From NCBI GenBank assembly GCA_039090855.1, contig CM077013.1, forward strand, positions 140,265,240 through 140,329,239: a stretch of DNA of 64,000 nt, in the 5' to 3' direction. A model generated the notes under the pieces. It was not told the DNA's origin. It was given only the letters and a program-made list of their open reading frames with translations, and did no database searches. This DNA comes from Macrothele yani. Its lineage: Eukaryota; Arthropoda; Arachnida; Araneae; Macrothelidae. This document shows positions 20,046-31,194 of this stretch, in pieces; the stretch's first letter is position 1; each line of letters opens with the position of its first letter. The position numbers were made by a program, and so were the translations under genes.

Positions 20046-21976
20046 TTATTGTTGCCGTATCAAACTTCTCCATTTACAGCGATCTTGACATACAACTTGT
20101 GCTTCACTGATATCCATTACACGCTGTACACAAGATCTTTTATACTTCATACTCATAATCTTTTTCTCATGCAGACAATCCTGAATCTGATCCACCCATG
20201 TTTTCCTTGGCCTTCCTCTGCCTTTCCTTCCTGCCACTTGGGTTGAAAATATTTTCTAAGTAAGCATTTCATCACTCATTCTTTCAACATGGCCAAACCA
20301 CCGAAGCATATTGGTCTCCACCTTGCTAACAACATTTTGCTTCACATCACACAACTGCAATACATCTTCATTCCTCACACAATCAGATCGTGTCTTGCCA
20401 CAAACCCCACGTAAGTAATGCATTTCTCCAGCACACAAACGACTCCTATGCTTCTTCTGCAGTACCCAGGTTTCACTGCCATACATCAGAGTAGGAAAAA
20501 TTACACTTTCATACACAGCCATGCGGGACTCTCTTGAGAACCCATCATTCCTGTGAAAACCTTGCAAAGCAGCCATGACTTTCAATGAAGAATTCACTCA
20601 CCTACTAATTTCGCCATCCAATTGGTTCTCTCTGTCAAACATGCTTCCTAAATACACAAACTCATTCACCTGGTCAATCACTGTGCCATTTAGACTTACA
20701 TTACATTCAGTGCTACCAGTTCCTCTCTCAAAAACCATAACTTTGGTTTTTCCCTAATTTATACTCAGTTTGAATTTCATGCAAACTTCGTACATCTGAG
20801 ACAGCATACTCTGCAACTCACTTTTGCTCTCTGCCAACAGGACAGTGTCATCAGCATACAGCAATCTGCACACACGGATATCACCAAGACATAAACCACC
20901 ATTATCTATTTTGGCCTCACGCATGCATGCGTCCATAAATATGTTAAACAGCCATGGTGACTGAAAAAACCATGAGGAATAACCACTCACCATAAAGATC
21001 ATGGTAACCTCCAATGGACCAAACACTTCCAACACGTCAATTCATCGTGATGTAACTGGGCTTCCACAGGTTTACAGACCTCTTGCTTACGCTTCTTATT
21101 TTTCGGGTGTGAAACATCGTTTTTTTCCTTTGCCTTATAGTATGTTACTATAATGCTTGTCAATTCGATAAAAATCATACATACAACTCATTCATACAAT
21201 TCAAGTAAAAACTATGTACATAAACCTTACATTCACAGGTGATTAAACCTTAGTCAACTCTAATTATGGAACTCCTCCTTCTGTTTCACAACCTCTGCTA
21301 CTCCCACTGCCATGGTGACATTACACAACCTTGTCTAACTCCGGCACCAATGGAAAACCATTTTGATAAAACACCATTCACTCGCACACAAGCTCTACTA
21401 CCAGTATACATGGCTTTTACACTATTAAGTAGATTCCCAGTAACACCATATTCATTCAATACCTTCCACAAAAGTGTTCTATTCACTCGGTCATAAGCTT
21501 TCTCTAAATCTATGAAGGCAGTAAAAACTTTCTTCCCAACAGCCAGATACTTTTCAATCATCATGCGTAATGCAAAAATATGGTTAGTGCAGCTTTTACC
21601 AGGCATAAAACCACTCTGAACAACCCACACTTTCAATGATGTAAGATCCTGTACTTTTTCAATAACAACCTTACCAAACAAACACTTTCCCTGGCACACT
21701 CAGTAGGCTAATACTGCGATAGTTCTTGCATTCAGTCTGATCACCTTTTCCCTTATACAAGGGAACAATAATAGCATCCTTCCAATCTCGAGGGACCATT
21801 CCTAACTCCCAGCACAACTGGCAAATTTCAGTTAACCAGTCAATTATAAAGTCACCACCACATTTCAACATCTCTGCAGTTATGCCATCAACTCCTGGAG
21901 CCTTACCATTCTGAAGAGATTTTAGAGCTTTACACACTTCTTCTCTTGAAATTATGGTAACCTCCAATGACAACAC
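20046..21976 (-). pseudogene. N1 reverse transcriptase and C-terminal region, broken
   Basis: Copies the element's RNA into DNA at the nicked target. Motifs in order on the minus strand: NGKAPGVDGITAEMLKCGGD and YRSISLLSVPGKV (21671-21976); TAFIDLEKAYDRVNRTLLW, then GVRQGCVMSPW (21298-21699); after the nested PLE fragment, LFNIFMDAC and the catalytic box LLYADDTVLLAESK (about 20850); then VFERG.GSTECNVSLNGT, YGSETWVLQKKHRS, MLRWFGHVERMSDEM and KGRGRPRKTW, ending about 20046. Frameshifts near 21690, 20750, 20590 and 20240 break the frame. The catalytic YADD itself is intact. Confidence 0.88.
20962..21309. mobile_element. short PLE P3 terminal fragment with 11-bp target duplication
   Basis: 348 bp matching 21953-22270 of the long P3 element (for example CATCGTGATGTAACTGGGCT and ACCTTACATTCA). 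It is flanked by perfect 11-bp duplications GCCATGGTGAC at 20951-20961 and 21310-21320. N1 coding resumes across the site (GCVMSPW then LFNIFM), which confirms an insertion. No coding sequence is present. Confidence 0.93.
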
Positions 21977-22299
21977 ACTTCCAACACGTCATTCATCGTG
22001 ATGTAACTGGGCTTCCAAGTTAACAGACTTCTTGCTTACGCTTCTTACTTCCGGGTGTGAAACATCGGTTTGTTTTTTTTTTTTTCCCCTTAGCCTTATG
22101 AGATGTTACTCAAAAAGCTTGTCAATTCTATAAAAATCACACATACAACTCATTCATACCATTCAAGTAAAAACTATGTACATAACCTTACATTCATAGG
22201 TGATTAAACCTTGGTCAACTGTAATTATCAAACTCCTCCTTCTGTTTCACAACCTCTGCTACTCCCACTGCAAGTGTCACACCCATTCAGCCCCTCACA

Positions 22300-22352
22300 T
22301 CCAATCCTCTAGTACTTTCAACAGGCCTCTGTCATCTTCAGGAGGCAGGTGT
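22300..22352 (-). ncRNA. hammerhead-ribozyme-like core, P3 3' end
   Basis: On the minus strand: CTGCCTC, CTGAAGA (22335-22341), T, hairpin GACAG-AGGC-CTGTT, GAAA (22316-22319), GTACTAGAGG. CCTC before the core pairs with GAGG after the predicted cleavage base A (helix I). AGTACT is self-complementary (short helix III between dimers). All core bases are intact. It lies on the same strand as the P3 coding sequence. Confidence 0.75.
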
Positions 22353-22373
22353 GTCTCACCCACCCACCACAGC

Positions 22374-24901
22374 TCAAGTGAGCAGAGCCATCAAGGCATG
22401 GGCCCCAGTAGCTATCGCTGAATCGTTGTGTCTCTGGCGCCATCTATTGTCCCTGCTGCTCTTTTTTCCCTCTTTCTTTTTACGCTGCTGTTCAATTTTT
22501 ATTAGGGCTTTCCATTGTTCGTTTAGGTTACTTGGCTCATTAATGTTGCATAATCTTGATCTGTTTTTTTCAATTAATACTGATTCTGCTATTCTTAACT
22601 GCTTTTCGTTTTTACAGCTCTTAATAATTTTAATATCTTCAAACCTTGGACATTGTTGATTTTCCATACAGTATTGGGTCAATGCTGTCTTAGCTTCTTT
22701 TTATTCCAATTATTAATATGCTGGTTTAATCTATACTTTAATTTATTCTTGGTGCTGCCTATATATGACACAGGTGGTTGCTGGTCTATTGGGATTTCAT
22801 AAATTCCTGCTCTATCTAATTGGCTAATTTTTTCATTTTTAATCACTAAATTTTTTACAGTAAGTACCTGATTTCCTACCTGTATGTCATACTTGCCACA
22901 AAGTTTATTAATTTCTGCTGACACATTTTCTATATATGGGCTCCTACATATTTTACAAGTTTTTTATCAGTCTTGACCTTATTGTAACCCTGAGTTACTT
23001 CATAAATCCATTTTTTTAATACCTGTTTAGGGTATCCAAAATTATATGCAATTTTTTCAATATATTCAATTTCTTCATTTCTATACTGTTCAATTGATGA
23101 GTGTGTTACACTTCTTTTAATTAGTGTTTTAATACTATTTCTTTTATGTGTTAATGGATGTGATGACTGAAATGGTATAAGTACTGGGATATATGAAGAT
23201 TTTCTATGCACTCTGAATTGCATATTCTCCTCTGTTTTAACAATCAAAACGTCCAAAAATGCCAAAGTATTGTCATGTTCTTGTTCTACTGTCAGTTCTA
23301 TAGATGGATAAATTTCACTATACTTTTTTGTCAAGTCCTCAAGTTCATCATTTTTTAGCCTGGATAACAGAAAAATGTCATCAACATATCTGCAGTATAT
23401 CAGTGGTGGATCCTCGAGTTTACTTATTATTTTTTCCTCAATGTCACTCATTATAATTTCAGCAAATAAAGTTGACAGTGGTGACCCCATAGGTCTACCA
23501 TGATTTTGTTTGTACATCTTGTTGTTAAACTTAAAAATGTTATTTTCATATATGTACAATAAAATTTCTCTTAACTCCTCTATTTGTATTGCATTCATTG
23601 TCTGTAGCACATATAATTTTTCAATAATTATTTCTATTGCCTGAGGTACGGGTGTGCTAGGAAAAAGAGCTCTCACATCCATACTAGCCATATGATATTC
23701 ATTTAAATCTTGTTTAATTACTTTAATTTTCTCAATAAATTCGTATGTATTCTTCACAGTGAACCTTGTCTTCATGAACAAAGGTGCCAAAAATTTGTAG
23801 ATATTCTTTTCCAGTTTTATTAGTGGGGAATTCCTTTTTGATACTATCACTCTCATAGGTGTATCAGGCTTATGAGTTTTTATTTTTGCAAACATTTTTG
23901 GTATTCCAGAACCCATTGGTGGGTATGCTTTCTTTATTTCATCAGGCAAGGTGCTGTGATTTCTTATTCTAGCTAAGTACCTTACTTGAGATTCAGTTGG
24001 GTCTTTTGTTAGAATGCTGCAATTCAGTTCTTCTATAGCTCTATTCATTTTTAGATCATATTCAGTTGTGTTTAATATTACAATTTGCCCTGTTTTATCA
24101 GCTTCACAGAATTTAATTGTTGGGTCATCTCTTAATTTAATCAGTTGTTCTTTCTCATACTGAATTTTATCTATATGATATTTCTTTTTCTTACTTTTTT
24201 CATTAAATTCTTTCAAAACAATTCTATACAGTTTACTTCGAAATTTTTCACGTTCTTCTGCTGGTACACTGCGTGCCATTTCTTCTAAGTTGGGTATTAA
24301 TTCCTCCGTCCTCGGCAGGCTCCGTGGAAACGCAAATTTTTTACCCTCTCTGCAAAACAGCTCTTTGCGTGAAGCTCAAGGTCAAGTTGGAGTTATTCTG
24401 ATATACCTCATACATATTCTCCCGTTGTTCTTGTACACGTTGTCTGTCAATCATCACGTGCAACTTTTTTCATGACTGCTCTTGAGCATTTTTTTCATAT
24501 TCCACGATGTCAAAAATTTCCCTGAAGGTTACATCCAAAATCTCATCTTTCCAATTACCGTCAAAATTTCTATACTTTTTATAACATATCAAATCGATTA
24601 AATGTAAACATTTCCTATTCAAGTTAAAAATCAATTTCCTTTTATTGACAATTTCAGCTCTTAATCTCTTTTTTTGGCACTCCTGGATTATTCTATTATC
24701 CTTAGCAGTGACTGGGCAATTCCGTATTTTTAAATACTTTGGTGTTATTTCTAGGTCGCGGCATGTCACCAAAAATTCTTCTTGATTTTCTGACTTTACT
24801 AATTTAATTTTAGCTTTCTTAAACGCTGTAATATCTCTCATCTCGAAGTTGTGAAATTGATTCCTATAGCGCATAATCCCAGAGTATGATAGCGACTGCA
24901 A
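22374..24901 (-). pseudogene. P3 Penelope-like polyprotein: N-terminal region, RT, GIY-YIG endonuclease
   Basis: A telomerase-like reverse transcriptase with a GIY-YIG nickase. The N-terminal segment 24470-24901 (143 codons) is lysine-rich and ends at a TGA. The main open frame 22930-24279 (449 codons) contains the RT: FCEADKTGQIVILN, KIKTHKPDTPMRVIVSKR, HMASMDVRALFPSTPVP, NHGRPMGSPLSTLFAEIIM and the catalytic YCRYVDDIFLLS. After one stop, 22679-22924 carries AGIYEIPIDQQPPVSYIGST (the GIY...YIG pair). A frameshift leads to 22374-22682 with the Glu region LRIAESVLIEKN. Between 24279 and 24470 the frame can still be followed (RQRVQEQRENMYEVYQ, FAFPRSLPRTEELIPN) with a frameshift. The few lesions suggest a fairly young copy. 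Confidence 0.92.
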
Positions 24902-25039
24902 ACCCCACCCCTCAACGATCCCAGCTCAGAATTTTGCGTGTAATTCTCAATTATTATATTTGCACTTTTAAGGTATTAACCTCGTGCAAAGTGCGCATAG
25001 TTTACGTGCAATTCATAAATGAAAAAAGGTGGGCGGGTG

Positions 25040-25095
25040 AGACACACCTGCCTCCTGAAGATGACAGAGGCCTGTTGAAAGTACTAGAGGATTGG
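25040..25095 (+). ncRNA. hammerhead-ribozyme-like core, inverted 5' end of P3
   Basis: Same sequence as the 22.3-kb core but on the plus strand: CTGCCTC, CTGAAGA (25055-25061), TGACAGAGGCCTGTT, GAAA (25077-25080), GTACTAGAGG. Core bases and helix I (CCTC/GAGG) are intact. The two copies face in opposite directions across the element. Confidence 0.75.
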
Positions 25096-25569
25096 ATGTG
25101 AGGGGCTGAATGGGTGTGACACTTGCAGTGGGAGTAGCAGAGGTTGTGAAACAGAAGGAGGAGTTTGATAATTACAGTTGACCAAGGTTTAATCACCTAT
25201 GAATGTAAGGTTATGTACATAGTTTTTACTTGAATGGTATGAATGAGTTGTATGTGTGATTTTTATAGAATTGACAAGCTTTTTGAGTAACATCTCACAA
25301 AGCTAAGGGAGGAAAAAAAAAAAAAAAAAACGATGTTTCACACCTGGAAGTAAGAAGCGTAAGCAAGAAGTCTGTTAACTTGGAAGCCCAGTTACATCAC
25401 GATGAATGACGTGTTGGAAGTGTGTTGTCATTGGAGGTTACCATAATTTTTGGTGAGTACGTGGTACTTTCTAATGGTTTTTTCATTTATGAATTGCACG
25501 TAAACTATGCGCACTTTGCAAGAGGTTAATACCTTAAAAGTGCAAATATAATAATTCTTCTCTTGAGAT

Positions 25570-27055
25570 CCCTCCTGTGCTTTCATCCCTCGTTTTGACA
25601 TCATCTGCATCTGTCTTAGAATCATTTTTGCTTTCCTGATCTAATAACTCACAGAAGTATTCACCCCATCTGTCACTTAACTTATTGGACCCCCATATCA
25701 TTTCCCCAATCTCATTCTTCACACAACTTACAACTTTGTTTCCCCTATTTTTCCTGAGTCTCACGTACTTCCAGAAGGACTTTCTATCTTTCCAAACAGT
25801 CAGTTCATGCCTTTCCACTTTCTCTTTCCTATCTTTTGCCTTACTGTGGCGAACCAGCTTAGCAGCTTCACGCTTCTTACAGCAATATTCATCCACTGAG
25901 ACTCTACCTTGCAACATCCCCGAATAGGCTTCCTTTATTTTTCTTTACTGCCTCTTCAATCTCACTATACCACCAAGCATCACCTCTATTGTTACCCACT
26001 ATTGTGGTGCCACAGACCTCTTTAGCAGCAGTGACAACACAGTTCTTAAAGCATTCCCACTTCTTTTTTACATCCCTCTCACCAGACTTCAGATCCTTCA
26101 GTCGTTCTCTGAGTAAGTCAGAATACCATTGATGATCTTCAAGGAGACTATCAACCTTTATTCTTTCTATCCTGGGTCTCTTCTTATTCCTTTTCCTCCA
26201 ACCAACATTAAGTTTCACTCGTGACACTACCAAGTAATGATCAGAACCAACATCCGCACCTCTCATCACACGGGTGTCAACAACTAAGTGTTTCAAACGT
26301 TGATCGTAGACAACAAAATCTATCACACTCTTTTGACCAAGAGTACGATTTTCCCAAGTATATGTGTGGATATACTTGTGGTTGAAAAATGTATTAGATA
26401 CACACAAACCATTCTCAATGCAGAGTTCAATTAATCTTCAACCATTATCATTCACACAAGGATCATTAAACTTACCCAGAACATTGTCAGAAATTGCATT
26501 CTGCACACCTACTCTAGCATTGAAATCCCCTGCTATTATAACTTTTTCTTTAGCACCAAACTGGCTCAAAACAGCTTTTAGCTCATTCCAGAAATCTTCT
26601 TTCTTATCAGAAGGTTCAGAGTCACAAGGAGCATACACTACAACAATTACAATTCTCTGAAGTTTCACTTTCAAACGAATCCAGAGAATTCTCTCACTTA
26701 TGCAACTATAGTGAATCAAGTTGTTCTTCATCTTTTCACTTAAAATCACACCTACACCAGCCTGTCCTCTCATATTATCTAATACTCCAGACCACACACT
26801 CACCATGCCATTCACTTCTTCTACCCCAATTTCCTTTTTTTTTTTTTTTGTTTCACTTACATACAGCACATCCAGTCTATACTTATTCATCTCCTCAATC
26901 ACCTCACTCATCTTGCCATTTATACCTCTAGTAATCCATACACCAATCTTACATTCACTCAGCCGAGATCTATTTCTCATACGCCGTTTAGAAAGTCCAG
27001 GTCGATTCCGTGGTGGACCGTCCTTCTCAAGTGTGGTAGGTCCACCATATCCCAC
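25570..27055 (-). pseudogene. N1 APE-type endonuclease and linker, broken
   Basis: This encodes the target-nicking endonuclease of N1. 26438-27055: GVWITRGINGKMSEVIEEMN, LYVSETKKKKKEIGVEEVNG (catalytic Glu in SETK), IVVVYAPCDSEP and VIIAGDFNARVGVQ (Asp/Asn). A frameshift near 26430 leads to 25904-26407: GQKSVIDFVVYDQRL and ADVGSDHYLVVSRVKL (the SDH catalytic motif). 25570-25917 is the linker (WKDRKSFWKYVRLRKNRG), ending SREE at the PLE insertion site, where 21953 takes over. Poly-K in SETKKKKK comes from an A-tract that may have slipped. Confidence 0.88.
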
Positions 27056-27254
27056 ACTTGAGTCATTCTTAATATTTCTTTTTGTCTTTTTAATCAGGTA
27101 AGTACATCAGTGTGGGGGATTAGCCCACAGCTGAGGGGATCTAGTTGGTCATTCAACCTAAGGATTCTGGAACAAAACCCAGTGAGTTGGGGTCTTTTCA
27201 CCAATGTCACACAGAACTAGCTTGCACCTCTCCAAGATTCACAGAGGCCCTAGT

Positions 27255-27555
27255 TGCTGTTGTGTGTGCCATTGTTACCACAATGGCACACAATGAAAAA
27301 CCTCATACTGCTAATCGGATCCAAATAAAACTTCAAAGACTGCATGGAATTGAGCTGCTGCCTCATCCAGACCCAAACCTCGCTCCTTCAGACTACCACT
27401 CATTTTGGGTGATGGCACATTTTCTCTGTGCCAAGCAATTGACTACTTTAGACAATGTTGAACACAAGTGCCAAGAGTTCTTTGCCTCTACACTGAAAGC
27501 TTGGCACTTGCAGGAATTGAACAATGGCAAACAGATGGGTTCAAACTACTGAACA
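27255..27555 (+). pseudogene. mariner-like transposase C-terminal fragment
   Basis: The frame reads HNEKPHTANRIQIKLQ (the HDNARPH second-Asp motif with Asp changed to Glu-like EKPH), then LLPHPDPNLAPSDYHSFWVM (the third-Asp region; SPDLAPSD is usual) and CQEFFASTLKAWHLQEL toward the end NGKQMGSNY. The N-terminal two-thirds is absent. The second catalytic residue is lost, so the fragment is inert. Confidence 0.75.
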
Positions 27556-28624
27556 TGATGGCATGTACTTTGAAATTTAGCTTGAAATCTTTCAAGGTTC
27601 TGGGTAAGTGAAACTGTTATATCAAAAATGTCATCCCCCCCCCCTCCGGACACTCCAATGAAATATATGCCCAATTTTCTGCACAACATGGTAGAAATAA
27701 ATAACTGAAATTAATACTTTATAATTTATAAGTAGGCTTCCTGCAATAAAAATAGTTTATAAACTAAACTTCTTCACAGGGTTTGTACTGATTTTTGGAA
27801 GTCCTTTACAGAGTTTTTACAGAGTCAATAACATCCGAACTTTAAAAAACTTTAATTTCTCCGAAAATGCATGGTTTCCCATTGCATAGTCACTTCTTGC
27901 TATACCAACAGACAAAAAGAGCAAGCATTTTTCCCTTTGTTCACAAAATCAGAAAAACACTAGCTTTTGTTCCACCTAAAGTTGGGTTTTTTTCTGCACA
28001 GCGATCATGAAGTAGCATTTCTGAACATCAATTTTGCTTTCAACAAAATAAAAAAATGCTTCATCTTCTCCATGATACAGCAAACATGACTAAGGAATGA
28101 GAAAACACAGATTTTTAGGGAAAATGAATATAAAAAATTTGTACTGCACTGTTCACTCTGTCGTGAAACAATCATATAGGTCATGGAAATGGATCAGATT
28201 CCATTTGAAAAGATTAAGGACAAATTTTGAAATTCAATTTCACTTTTTAAAGGGAGGAGATAATAAAAGTACTTGTTTTGCTGATTGGTTTTGAAGAAGA
28301 GACAGTTAGAAATAGGGAAACTTGCATCTCATCAGAAAAAATTCATAAAAAATATGGAGTCATTCTCTTTCACTATTACCATTGATATATGAAAAAATAT
28401 AAAAAGTAAGAATATAATCAGGAAAAGAAATTAAAAAAAAAAAAAACTTGGTCAAAAACATTGATGGGGCCAAAGTGGATTCACCCACTGTATTTAAACG
28501 TAGAACTACTTATGCCCTGTCTTGTGTCTATGATGAGATTGTGAATAACATACACAGTGGGTGTTGATCATCTTGTTTATTTATTTTGTCAGTGGCATTA
28601 CATGTGTAGGTCAGAATTATAATT
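27556..28624. other. AT-rich sequence, nothing recognised
   Basis: Contains a C-run (27634-27645) and A-runs. A 65-codon ORF at 28097-28294 has no recognisable motif and low-complexity flanks. No repeats pairing with other parts of the window were seen. Confidence 0.45.
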
Positions 28625-28951
28625 TCAATCCGCAATGCTTATGTTATTATCTGCAGTTGCTACTGTGCCTGAAGTTGATGTTGCTGAGCTTAAAGTCCAT
28701 GGGCTGTGAGTTATGGCAAACAGTGGTCGGTGATATAAGAAGTAGGAGACACAGTTGACTACATGGAACAGTTGTATGCCAAGTGTGAATATTGCATCCA
28801 CAGTCATGCTGCCCAGTGTTGTGTGTTGAGCCAGATCAGTCGTTAGGTTCATCTGGAACTCTGAGTGCATAAACTCAAGAAACCAATGGTTGTCCCATTT
28901 GCTGATGTCTATATTGAAATCTCTGATGAGAATGATTGGTAGGTCCCACAA
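28625..28951 (-). pseudogene. Helitron/Helentron-type endonuclease fragment
   Basis: An open run of 109 codons reads PIILIRDFNIDISKWDNHWF, EFMHSEFQMNLTTDLAQHTT, GSMTVDAIFTLGIQ and VNCVSYFLYHRPLFAI. The pattern (I.GDFN, then D.VF.R, then SYFSYHKPL) is that of the endonuclease domain found with the Pif1-type helicase in Helitron-2/Helentron-like elements. The usual GDFN is RDFN, and the SYH/His position is kept. No helicase or Rep domain was found nearby, so this is an isolated 3' fragment. Confidence 0.7.
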
Positions 28952-29802
28952 ACATCAGTCTTTTCAGTTTCTGCAGCTCCTTTCTGTGCTCAACTTCGCA
29001 TTTTCGTGGCATTTTGATGTTTTTTTCTGCTAATTCTACAAATCTATTGTACTAAACAAAATAATAATAAAATGCAGTTACATTACCATCTACTCTTATT
29101 GTTAACAGCTGCAATTGTAATTTTTTCAGTTCACACGACTAGTCCACTATATTAACATGAATTACATACCAAACTAAATGTTCAATCGCATAGTCACTTC
29201 TTTCAGAAGTATTGAAAACGAAAACAAGTCTACTCACGGTGAAGAGCACAAAAATGACCATTCACTTCAGCGCACTATCACAAACTGCCATTGAGCAGCC
29301 GGCCCCACCACTTATAATTGTCACTAAATATCATCTATGTGCTATCAAATGATACTAGTGCTGTTGCCACACCCCAATAACTCCACAGTTATTGCAAGCT
29401 GAAACCGGTCACACAATTTTGCCACATCCACTGCTAATTTGTATCGAACCATAAGACATAGTTCTACATAAAAAAAAAAAAAAATCCAAAAATGAAAATC
29501 ACAGCACATTCTCGTCCCTGCTTCCAGTGGTTCCAAACATTTGTGGTCAGCATGAAAACATTAAAGAAAGTATCAAAGAAATGTCACAATATTTAAAAAA
29601 AAAACCTGCTTAAAAACAAGCTAAACATTTTTAACTCCATTCTGTTCTCTTTTTAGAAATTGATGTATGAGTTTGTACAATGACAGGTGGTGACAATCTA
29701 TGGTCCATTGAAAAGAGCAATGCAATCTTTCAATAGAGTTACTAGTGTGGGGCAAAAGTATTGAGAACTCTGCGGAGAAGTATTGAGAAATGCTCCATAT
29801 AG
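28952..29802. other. no gene recognised
   Basis: AT-rich with A-runs (29470-29483, 29594-29605). The part just upstream of the endonuclease fragment may be more of the same element, but I cannot identify it. Confidence 0.4.
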
Positions 29803-29990
29803 AAATTATAACATAATTTCTAAAGGAAATGGATTACAACTTAACTGTATTTCATGGTGTCCATATTGTGCCTGAAAGAAATATTCTAACTGTAATTCCA
29901 AATATTTCTTCCAGGTACAATACAGATATGCCATGAAATACAATTAAGTTGTAATCCATTTCCTTCACAAATTATGTTATTCATCAAGAG
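29803..29990. repeat. foldback element, about 75-bp arms
   Basis: The left arm (ATAACATAATTTCTAAAGGA, then AATGGATTACAACTTAACTG) pairs with the right arm (CAATTAAGTTGTAATCCATT, then TCCTTCACAAATTATGTTAT). The arms meet at a loop of about 15 bp near 29895. It is non-coding and resembles a short palindromic MITE. 29991-30427 holds nothing recognised. Confidence 0.8.
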
Positions 29991-30427
29991 ATAAAGAGTG
30001 GTGTAGCCATATGAGTCTGATGTAGGCTCTTTTGATGGGGACTATTTTCATGTATTGGCTACTTTGGTCTGGGCTATTTTGTTGGAGTACATTGCATCAT
30101 ATGCTGAACACTTATGGATTTCAAGAGATCATCCACAGTTGGCCTATGAAAGGGCAGAGTGGACAGAAAGAGATAGATGACATTTGATACCAATCGGTAT
30201 AAAAGTTTTCCTAAGTGGTATGGGTCAACCGCATGCATGAATACCACACTGCTATACAACTGTTAGATGTTGGTGATGACATTCAACACAAAAATGTTAC
30301 TGAAAAAGACAATGCAATAAGCAACTTGCATGAAATATAGACTCATGCATAGAGGAGAGAAGTCGAACAGATTAACAACATGGTGAATGTTTATCATTTT
30401 CTACAGTAATGATTAGTCCCATATCCA

Positions 30428-31130
30428 GAGTAGCAGAATGTAGACGTGTGTGCATGTGCTGTACGCAGATACTTTCCACATTATTAGCAGATTTTTTTTT
30501 AATCTACAAGCAAAAACTATGTTATTTACAGCAATTAAAATACTTAATTATATTTTAACTTGAAGAACTTTCAATTATTTCCCCCATTTTCTGAGTTCTT
30601 TTGTTTTTACAGACATTTCTGACCTTTAGATTTTATTAAGGCTTGTTCTCAATATATAGGAACTATATCAAAAGTTTTTAATTTTATTGCCAGGTCCTTC
30701 TTGCAGTTGCCAGTTATTAAATTAAAATCCCTTCCTTATGTATTTTGTAAATCTACTATTTTTGAATTAAGTTGTTGAAAATGCTTTTCATAATTATTTT
30801 CTGAAGGTTTATTAATGGAACTGTTTTTCTGGATATAAAAATTTTCTCTATAGATGTCTCTTGTTTTTATGAGGTTCATAGTCTAATATTTTAATATTTT
30901 GCCATAAATATCCATTTCATATTACTGAACATTCAATTGTAATGTACTTATTTTATTCTCATTATAATTTGTAATGTTTTAATAATTATTTATTGTTTTA
31001 TTCATTTTCTTTAAATCGTCTTATTCCATTTGTTATCGTGGCTCACGCGTCGTGGTTTTGCAGCAAAGTTTTTTGTTTCAATGGTTGTGTATGCAGACAC
31101 ATTTTATTTTTATACAACTCTGCCCATGTT
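30428..31130. repeat. interspersed repeat R1, copy 1
   Basis: About 0.7 kb similar throughout to the interrupted copy at 35579-38649; examples are TTTACAGCAATTAAAATACT and GGAACTGTTTTTCTGGATAT. AT-rich and non-coding. The second copy sits between short duplicated bases in N1, so R1 is mobile, but its class is unknown to me. Confidence 0.8.
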
Positions 31131-31194
31131 CATAGCAGCAAGAGATATTGCCCATATCTTGCTGTTACAGATCCTTTTTCACCACTCAATTTTT

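Larger units (their letters stand above)
21953..25554 (-). mobile_element. Penelope-like element P3, near full length, inserted in N1
   Basis: It is flanked by 15-bp target copies TTCTTCTCTTGARAT at 21938-21952 and 25555-25569 (one mismatch); N1 reading (SREE) resumes across it. The 3.6-kb element has minus-strand coding at 22374-24901. About 430 bp at its 3' end (21953-22400) recurs inverted at its 5' end (25020-25447), each with a hammerhead-like core. A further 77-bp sequence (TTTGCACTTTTAAGGTATTA) occurs inverted at 24948-25024 and 25478-25554. Smaller P3 pieces lie at 20962-21309 and 61495-61810. Confidence 0.93.
19981..27105 (-). mobile_element. N1 non-LTR retrotransposon, longest copy, with two nested PLEs
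   Basis: The minus-strand order is endonuclease, linker, reverse transcriptase and C-terminal domain. The 3' end is CCTCTGAATCTGAGAGAACA (complement of about 19985-20005), seen also at 36975, 39330 and 47030. Two insertions interrupt it: 21953-25554 and 20962-21309. Removing them leaves about 3.2 kb with one long protein frame. The APE-type endonuclease plus a C-terminal YGSETW...RWFGHVERM...GRGRPRKTW region places it among RTE- or Ingi/Vingi-like non-LTR elements; the exact clade was not resolved. Confidence 0.85.

Noticed and set aside
28097..28294. 65-codon plus-strand ORF
   Set aside because: No recognisable motif, AT-rich composition and no splice or promoter context.
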